Assembly (NCBI GenBank): GCA_937967875.1
Contig: CALBTQ010000820.1
Coordinates: forward strand, 1 to 7,955
Reading direction: 5' to 3'
DNA: 7,955 bases
From: an uncultured Pseudomonadota bacterium
GTDB taxonomy: Bacteria; Lernaellota; Lernaellaia; Lernaellales; Lernaellaceae
The position numbers were made by a program, and so were the translations under genes. Below are positions 5,721 to 7,955 of the stretch, one piece after another (positions within the stretch are counted from its first letter, which is position 1; every line of letters begins with the position of its first letter). The notes under the pieces are model-generated. The model did no database searches, was not told the DNA's origin, and saw only the letters and a list, made by a program, of their open reading frames with translations.

Positions 5721-7307
5721 CTAGAACAACGAGTACGAACCGGTTCCCAGCGCGGACAGATAGCTGCTTTGAGTTTGCAATTGGCTGAGCATCGTTTCCA
5801 TGTTGGTGAACTGGGTTTTCAGCCGCGCCTCAACCTTATCCATTCTCTCTTCCATGCGCGCGATTTGATCTTCCGTATAAGTGATGGCTCGATTGATCGC
5901 ATCTTCTTTATTTTTAATGACGCCCGAAGCCGAATCGAGATAATTGTCGATCAGGTTCGAGAACGATTGCATCACCCCGCTGGAGTACGAAACGTTGCCG
6001 TAACTTCCGGTCGTGCTTCCGGAGAAGGAAATCATCAATCCTTCAATCGGCGTTCCGGTCGCTCCCATCAGGATGTTGGAGCCGATGGCCGTGGTCGCGT
6101 AGCCGCCGATCGTGCCCGCCAGGCTGCTGCCGATCCCGGTGATGTTCACCGCATAGGATCCGTTTTCGGTTTCCGAAGAACTGTTGACGAACTTGACACT
6201 ACTGTTATCGGTCGAACCGTAAGCGGTCATGAGCATCATTACGTCGTCGAAGTTGTCTTCGAGGGCGGTTTCCAGATCGTCCTCATCGATCGTCAGCTCT
6301 CCGGTGGAACTGGTGGAGATGCCGATCTGGCTCAACGCCGTATAGGCGCCGCCGCTGTCGACGGACGTGTAGATCAGGGCCGACAACTGACGGCGAATCT
6401 GGGTCGCCGTGTAGTCGCCGTCCATCGTATCGCTGTCGATTTTATCGTCGATGTAGGTCATGAACTCGTTGTACGCGTCGACAAAACCGGTGATCTCTTC
6501 CACTAGATCGTCGATGTTGCTTTCCAGCGTTATCTCATAGGTGTTTTCCGTGTCGACTTTCTTCAGGTTCAGATCGATGCCGGTCACCACGTCTTCGATT
6601 TCGTTGGAGGAGCTCGTGACCGTTACACCATCGAAGGTAAAAATGGCGTCGGCGGCCTGCTGGCCCGGCGTTCCGCCGGAGCCGTCGGTGAATATAGGCG
6701 CGGTGCCGCCGGATAAGCTGGACACATCGATGGAAATCGCGTTGGCCGTTCCACTTTCGTCGGAGCTGACCACCAATCGATAGGGATTGGTCGCGTCGCC
6801 GTCGTTCATAATCGTTGCGGTGACCGCGGCGCCCGACGCGTTGATAGCATCGCGCATCCCTTCGAGCGTCGCGTTGGCCGCCGTCAGCGTGATTTCGGTT
6901 TCTTCATCGCCGACGAGAATCGAAAACGTGCCTGAGCCAACCTCGGAATTGGTATCGGCATACCCTTGACTGATTTCCTTTTCCGCCACGGCCAACTGCG
7001 ATACCTTGATGTTGTGCGAGATGGCCTGCGCGGTCGAATCGGCTGAAACGGTGAAGTGCTCGTCGTCTTCGTCGGAAGACGAAATCGACATCATACGGAA
7101 TTCGCGCATCGTGTTGAGTTTATCGACCGCCGTTTTCAGGGTGGAAAGCTTGCTGCGGATGTCGCTGTAAATCGAAAGCTGCGCTTCACGCGTGCTGTTT
7201 TTCGTCTCCAGACGGGTGAGAGGACGCCGCTCAATGGCCATCAACTGGGCGACAATGGTGTCGGTGTCGATACCGGAACTATATCCTGACAGGCTGATGC
7301 CGGACAT
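5721..7307 (-). CDS. fliD: Flagellar filament capping protein FliD (hook-associated protein 2)
   Basis: The 528-residue product is FliD, exported to the filament tip, where its oligomer helps flagellin subunits fold and insert. The N-terminal FliD_N domain (about 8-105) starts with the typical SGIDTDTIVAQLM (11-23). A flagellin hook-IN-like segment lies at about 124-190 (GSGTFSILVGDEE to SSDESGTANAI). FliD_C runs from about 218 (AADAIFTFDGVTVT) to 515, and the C-terminal coiled coil is at about 458-519, ending in QSSYLSALGTGSYSLF. Length is within the normal range. The mid-region is rich in Ser, Thr, Gly and Asp, and an acidic patch (SSSDEDDE) is at 76-83. The ATG at 7307 is preceded by a GGGAGAGAGG purine run. 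It follows flaG by 54 bases; no separate promoter was recognised. Confidence 0.96.
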   Translation of the reverse strand: MSGISLSGYSSGIDTDTIVAQLMAIERRPLTRLETKNSTREAQLSIYSDIRSKLSTLKTAVDKLNTMREFRMMSISSSDEDDEHFTVSADSTAQAISHNIKVSQLAVAEKEISQGYADTNSEVGSGTFSILVGDEETEITLTAANATLEGMRDAINASGAAVTATIMNDGDATNPYRLVVSSDESGTANAISIDVSSLSGGTAPIFTDGSGGTPGQQAADAIFTFDGVTVTSSSNEIEDVVTGIDLNLKKVDTENTYEITLESNIDDLVEEITGFVDAYNEFMTYIDDKIDSDTMDGDYTATQIRRQLSALIYTSVDSGGAYTALSQIGISTSSTGELTIDEDDLETALEDNFDDVMMLMTAYGSTDNSSVKFVNSSSETENGSYAVNITGIGSSLAGTIGGYATTAIGSNILMGATGTPIEGLMISFSGSTTGSYGNVSYSSGVMQSFSNLIDNYLDSASGVIKNKEDAINRAITYTEDQIARMEERMDKVEARLKTQFTNMETMLSQLQTQSSYLSALGTGSYSLF

Positions 7308-7361
7308 TTTCCTCTCTCCCTCTTCCTGCGATCAAACGCTGCAAGCGCCAACAAGCTCGAT

Positions 7362-7793
7362 TCAGGTTACACCGTTTACAATATAACCCTTTTGATCCGT
7401 CAGTTCAGACAGAACCTGCGAAACATGCACCATTTCTTCCGGTGGAATTTGCCGAATTATCTCGCCGCTCTCCCGGTCGAGGACCTTGATCACGACGCGT
7501 CTGGAGTCGGAATCCACTTCGAATTGGAGACGAACGTTCTTCATTTCGACGCTTTGGTCGGCCAGTACGCTGGCGACCTTGTTCGCTTTTTCCTCGCGGA
7601 CGGAGTCCTTTTCTAAAACAGATTGATTTTGCGGCGATTGTTCCGCTCGCATCTGTGTTTCATCGGGCTTTGGCTGGGCTTGCTTCGCTTCGACTTGTCG
7701 CACGCTCCCGTTGCGATCCTTACCGGCGGTCGGCTTGGGGCCGTATACCGCCGCTGCATCGGCAACCGGAGGTGATTTCATTAACGAAGTCAT
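7362..7793 (-). CDS. flaG: FlaG family flagellar protein
   Basis: The 143-residue product has a variable, probably disordered N-terminus (1-70, rich in Pro, Gln, Lys and Glu) and a conserved FlaG domain at about 80-141. The marks of the family are LQFEVDSDSRRVVIKVLDR (89-107) and RQIPPEEMVHV (114-124). FlaG proteins lie beside flagellin and fliD and influence filament length in some bacteria; the mechanism is not well defined. I chose the ATG at 7793, with the strong site GGAGGAAGGG ending 3 bases upstream (GGAGG at 8 bases). An in-frame GTG at 7808 lies in front of that site and was not used. The leader holds two hairpins that may set its level relative to flagellin. Confidence 0.93.
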   Translation of the reverse strand: MTSLMKSPPVADAAAVYGPKPTAGKDRNGSVRQVEAKQAQPKPDETQMRAEQSPQNQSVLEKDSVREEKANKVASVLADQSVEMKNVRLQFEVDSDSRRVVIKVLDRESGEIIRQIPPEEMVHVSQVLSELTDQKGYIVNGVT

Positions 7794-7796
7794 TTG

Positions 7797-7806
7797 CCCT
7801 TCCTCC
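7797..7806 (-). promoter_or_regulatory. Ribosome binding site that sets the flaG start
   Basis: GGAGGAAGGG on the minus strand precedes the ATG at 7793. Its first base is also the last base of the hairpin arm at 7806-7828, so the hairpin abuts the site and could affect ribosome access. Confidence 0.7.
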
Positions 7807-7828
7807 ACTTAAGCGCAATGCTCAAGTG
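7806..7828 (-). other. Leader hairpin abutting the flaG ribosome binding site
   Basis: CACTTGAGC and GCTTAAGTG (minus strand) form a 9-bp stem with one G-U wobble in the RNA and a 5-base loop (AUUGC). It lies just downstream of the strong flagellin hairpin and ends on the first base of the flaG Shine-Dalgarno. No T-run follows, so it is more likely a translational or mRNA-stability element than a terminator; no function is shown. Confidence 0.5.
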
Positions 7829-7829
7829 C

Positions 7830-7856
7830 GGCTGGGTGGGCCCAGCCCACCCAGCC
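7830..7856 (-). terminator. Strong GC hairpin after the flagellin gene (terminator/attenuator-like, lacks a T-run)
   Basis: GGCTGGGTGGG and CCCACCCAGCC form a perfect 11-bp stem around a 5-base loop, starting 13 bases after the flagellin stop. In the transcription direction it is followed by GCACTTGAGC rather than a T-run, so it is not a classic intrinsic terminator. A likely role is partial termination, or a 3'-end stabiliser of the abundant flagellin mRNA, separating flagellin output from flaG-fliD-fliS. Confidence 0.6.
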
Positions 7857-7869
7857 AAAGTTTCTCACA

Positions 7870-7955
7870 CTACTGCAGCAGGCTCAAGGCGACCGTCGGA
7901 GACTGATTCGCCTGAGTCAGAATGCTGACACCGGCCTGGACCAGGATGCTGTACT
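7870..7955 (-). CDS. Flagellin, C-terminal fragment (continues past the right edge)
   Basis: Only the last 27 codons and the TAG stop are in the window. The encoded end, with SILVQAGVSILTQANQ followed by SPTVALSLLQ, is the hallmark D0 C-terminal helix of bacterial flagellin, which packs in the filament core and is bound by FliS before export. The flaG-fliD-fliS order that follows supports the call. The fragment does not show how many flagellin copies exist or the length of the variable region. Confidence 0.93.
   Translation of the reverse strand, partial: YSILVQAGVSILTQANQSPTVALSLLQ

Noticed and set aside
7308..7361. Sigma-28 or sigma-54 promoter before fliD
   Set aside because: No convincing TAAA/GCCGATAA or TGGC/TGC pair was found in the 54-base spacer.

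Overview
The window looks like a chromosomal segment of a motile Gram-negative bacterium. Every supported gene is on the minus strand, so transcription runs from the right edge to the left. Base composition is fairly GC-rich and codon use looks alike across the genes. A lipoprotein with a long Asp-rich linker behind its lipidation cysteine, next to a deltaproteobacterial-style flagellar cluster, suggests a deltaproteobacterium or a related lineage. That placement is an inference; no marker gene here fixes the taxon.

Right part (about 4760-7955), a flagellar filament operon in transcription order: the C-terminal end of a flagellin gene, a strong hairpin plus a second hairpin abutting the next ribosome binding site, flaG, fliD (filament cap), fliS (flagellin chaperone, probable TTG start) and a small helical protein in the position usually held by a FliT- or FlgN-type export chaperone. 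Filament subunit, cap and chaperones are thus made together.

Middle (3220-4695): an S41-family (C-terminal-processing-like) serine peptidase predicted to be a lipoprotein. Its lipidation cysteine is followed by about 58 residues of near-perfect x-D-D-D-T repeats, encoded by a 15-bp tandem repeat. It has its own ribosome binding site and short AT-richer flanks, and has no obvious flagellar role.

Left part (1-3077): a tightly coupled set of a methyltransferase of the pseudaminic-acid-biosynthesis-associated type, a soluble UDP-GlcNAc 4,6-dehydratase-like protein (PseB/CapD family) with Met in place of the usual catalytic Tyr, an extended-SDR NAD-dependent epimerase/dehydratase, and the start of a response regulator that runs off the left edge. 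Stop and start codons overlap at these junctions, which suggests translational coupling. Together with the flagellar genes this points to sugar modification of the filament (a nonulosonic-acid-like sugar), although only part of such a pathway is present here and a role in surface polysaccharide is also possible.

No RNA genes, insertion sequences, CRISPR arrays or attachment sites were seen. No gene-free stretch exceeds 300 bases; the longest is about 140 bases (3078-3219).
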